Assembly: GCA_021129615.1 (NCBI GenBank)
Contig: JAJOKY010000018.1
Location: 1-6,510, forward strand
Direction of reading: 5' to 3'
Origin: Minisyncoccota bacterium
GTDB lineage: Bacteria > Patescibacteriota > Minisyncoccia > Minisyncoccales > CSSED10-335
Length of the DNA stretch: 6,510 bases
The notes below the pieces were generated by a model. It was not told the origin of the DNA, did no database searches, and worked only from the letters and a program-made list of their open reading frames with translations. Position numbers and translations under genes: made by a program. This document shows positions 6,065 to 6,510 of this stretch, in pieces (within the stretch, counting starts at the first letter, position 1; every line of letters starts with the position of its first letter).

Positions 6065-6082
6065 GAAAAGAAAAGATGCTAA

Positions 6083-6132
6083 GGGGGTCCGACTGCCCTT
6101 CAGAAACTAATAAGAGGGTTGTTCAGGCCCCC
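6083..6132. repeat. Imperfect long hairpin, REP-like
   Basis: GGGGGTC (6083-6089) can pair with GGCCCCC (6126-6132) with one G-T wobble. Weaker inner pairing includes CCCTT with AGGG-type bases. The upstream flank AGATGCTAAGGG and the following TCC are shared with the palindrome at 6210 (AGATGCTGAGGG, then TCC), which suggests a degenerate or variant copy of the same element. Confidence 0.55.
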
Positions 6133-6165
6133 GAGAAAGAAAGAAAGAAAGAGGGAAAGAAAAAG
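6133..6165. repeat. Purine-only tract with GAAA tandem repeats
   Basis: All 33 bases on the plus strand are A or G, including about four tandem GAAA units. It lies directly between the imperfect hairpin and the first perfect palindrome. Read on the minus strand, it is a T-rich tail immediately after the palindrome, so it could help that hairpin end leftward transcription. Confidence 0.8.
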
Positions 6166-6192
6166 CCGTAGCGGGGTCTGACCCCGCTACGG
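6166..6192. repeat. Perfect 27-nt palindrome 1
   Basis: CCGTAGCGGGGTC and its exact reverse complement flank a single central T: 13-bp arms with no mismatch. As RNA it would fold into a very stable GC-rich hairpin. The core GGGGTCTGACCCC resembles, from memory, REP-type hairpins seen in several uncultivated bacterial lineages. On the minus strand it is followed by CTTTTTCTTT, so terminator activity toward the left is possible. Confidence 0.85.
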
Positions 6193-6209
6193 TAGAATTT
6201 TGTTTAGAT

Positions 6210-6236
6210 GCTGAGGGTCCTCAGAGGACCCTCAGC
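6210..6236. repeat. Perfect 27-nt palindrome 2
   Basis: GCTGAGGGTCCTC and its exact reverse complement flank a central A: again 13-bp arms without mismatch, 17 nt after palindrome 1. The length and odd-centre design match palindrome 1 while the sequence differs, apart from a shared GGGTC-type core. Both are followed by TAG. Confidence 0.85.
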
Positions 6237-6316
6237 TAGTTATTTAGAATTTGTAATTTTGGATTTGTGATTCCCCTCCTATCCCCTTCATTCTCCATCC
6301 CCTCCGCTATCCCTCC

Positions 6317-6360
6317 TGTCATTCTGAATAGAGTTCTTACGAAGTGAAGAGTCTCATCCT
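6317..6360 (+). repeat. Fragment resembling the TGTCATTCTGA...GAAGAGTCTCATCCT intergenic repeat
   Basis: TGTCATTCTGA at 6317-6327 and GAAGTGAAGAGTCTCATCCT at 6341-6360 match, from memory, a dispersed intergenic repeat (consensus about TGTCATTCTGAG...GAAGAATCTCATC) found in many environmental bacterial genomes. No coding potential is seen. Confidence 0.5.
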
Positions 6361-6383
6361 CCGCTCTTTTCTCCTTCTATATT

Positions 6384-6433
6384 TGAAAATTGAAACATTC
6401 AAACATTCAATGAAAATTGAAAACTGAAAATTT
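6384..6433. repeat. Simple repeat of GAAAATTGAAA and ACATTCAA units
   Basis: The stretch is built from short repeated words: TGAAAATTGAAA at both ends, ACATTCAA twice in tandem in the middle, and a final CTGAAAATT. It has no coding potential. Confidence 0.7.
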
Positions 6434-6450
6434 CCCCCTCTTCTTTCTAT

Positions 6451-6507
6451 TTGGTTATTGGTTATTGTTTCTTGTATCCCATTTGGTTATTGTATCTTGG
6501 TTATTAT
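6451..6507. repeat. Simple repeat of TTGGTTATTG units
   Basis: TTGGTTATTGGTTATTG at the start is followed by CTTGTATCCCAT, another TTGGTTATTG, then TATCTTGGTTATT. The TTGGTTA word also occurs in the direct repeats at 5941 and 6012. The run may continue past the window edge. Confidence 0.7.
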
Positions 6508-6510
6508 TTT

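Larger units (their letters stand above)
5839..6510. other. Gene-free repeat island downstream of rel
   Basis: No convincing ORF, tRNA or rRNA is visible on either strand over 672 nt. The first 70 nt include word-like ACTGACAACTAACTACTAAC sequence. Homopolymer runs at 5907-5940 (T7, C4, T7, G8) are next. Then come the direct repeat, the palindrome cluster, purine- and pyrimidine-rich tracts, and simple repeats listed separately. Composition differs from the coding part, with much higher G and C runs and strong purine skew between about 5985 and 6165, then pyrimidine skew between about 6270 and 6316. The homopolymers make assembly errors here more likely than elsewhere. Confidence 0.8.

Noticed and set aside
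5941..6236. CRISPR array
   Set aside because: There are only two degenerate long repeats and palindromes with unlike arms, no regular spacers, and no cas genes. The Cas4-like motifs at 335-1384 are general RecB-family motifs.

Overview
This AT-rich window (roughly one-third GC by eye) reads like a chromosome fragment from a Candidate Phyla Radiation (Patescibacteria) type bacterium. The clues are lean, shortened versions of core proteins: a TruB without a PUA domain, and a bifunctional Rel that stops just after its TGS domain. Gene spacing is tight, most starts lack a Shine-Dalgarno sequence, and one long gap is packed with simple repeats. The standard genetic code fits all genes. Lineage assignment is inference; there is no rRNA gene here to confirm it.

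Positions 1-4254 hold a minus-strand block. Read in the direction of transcription (right to left) it is: a tiny 37-residue CxxC protein with its own promoter, strong ribosome binding site and terminator; a four-helix membrane protein of unknown function; truB (tRNA pseudouridine-55 synthase); a GT4-family glycosyltransferase resembling diacylglycerol glucosyltransferases; a two-helix membrane protein; a RecB-like PD-(D/E)XK nuclease with a cysteine cluster; a doubtful 35-codon ORF; and the N-terminus of a slipin/stomatin (SPFH) protein cut by the window edge. The four-helix protein, truB and the glycosyltransferase look like one operon (gaps of 2 and 45 nt). The two-helix protein and the nuclease look like a second (gap of 31 nt).

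A divergent promoter region at about 4255-4355 separates this block from the plus-strand rel gene (4345-5838), a (p)ppGpp synthetase/hydrolase with both catalytic sites intact. The rel -10 box sits 8 nt before its ATG. The -10 box of the four-helix gene sits 6 nt before its ATG. Both imply leaderless mRNAs.

Positions 5839-6510 contain no convincing gene. They form a repeat island: an imperfect ~55-nt direct repeat, two perfect 27-nt palindromes plus a related imperfect hairpin (REP-like), a purine-only tract, a fragment resembling a widespread TGTCATTCTGA intergenic repeat, and two simple-sequence runs. Nothing here forms a defence or mobile gene system. The most notable items are the palindrome cluster, the isolated 37-residue gene and the leaderless promoters.
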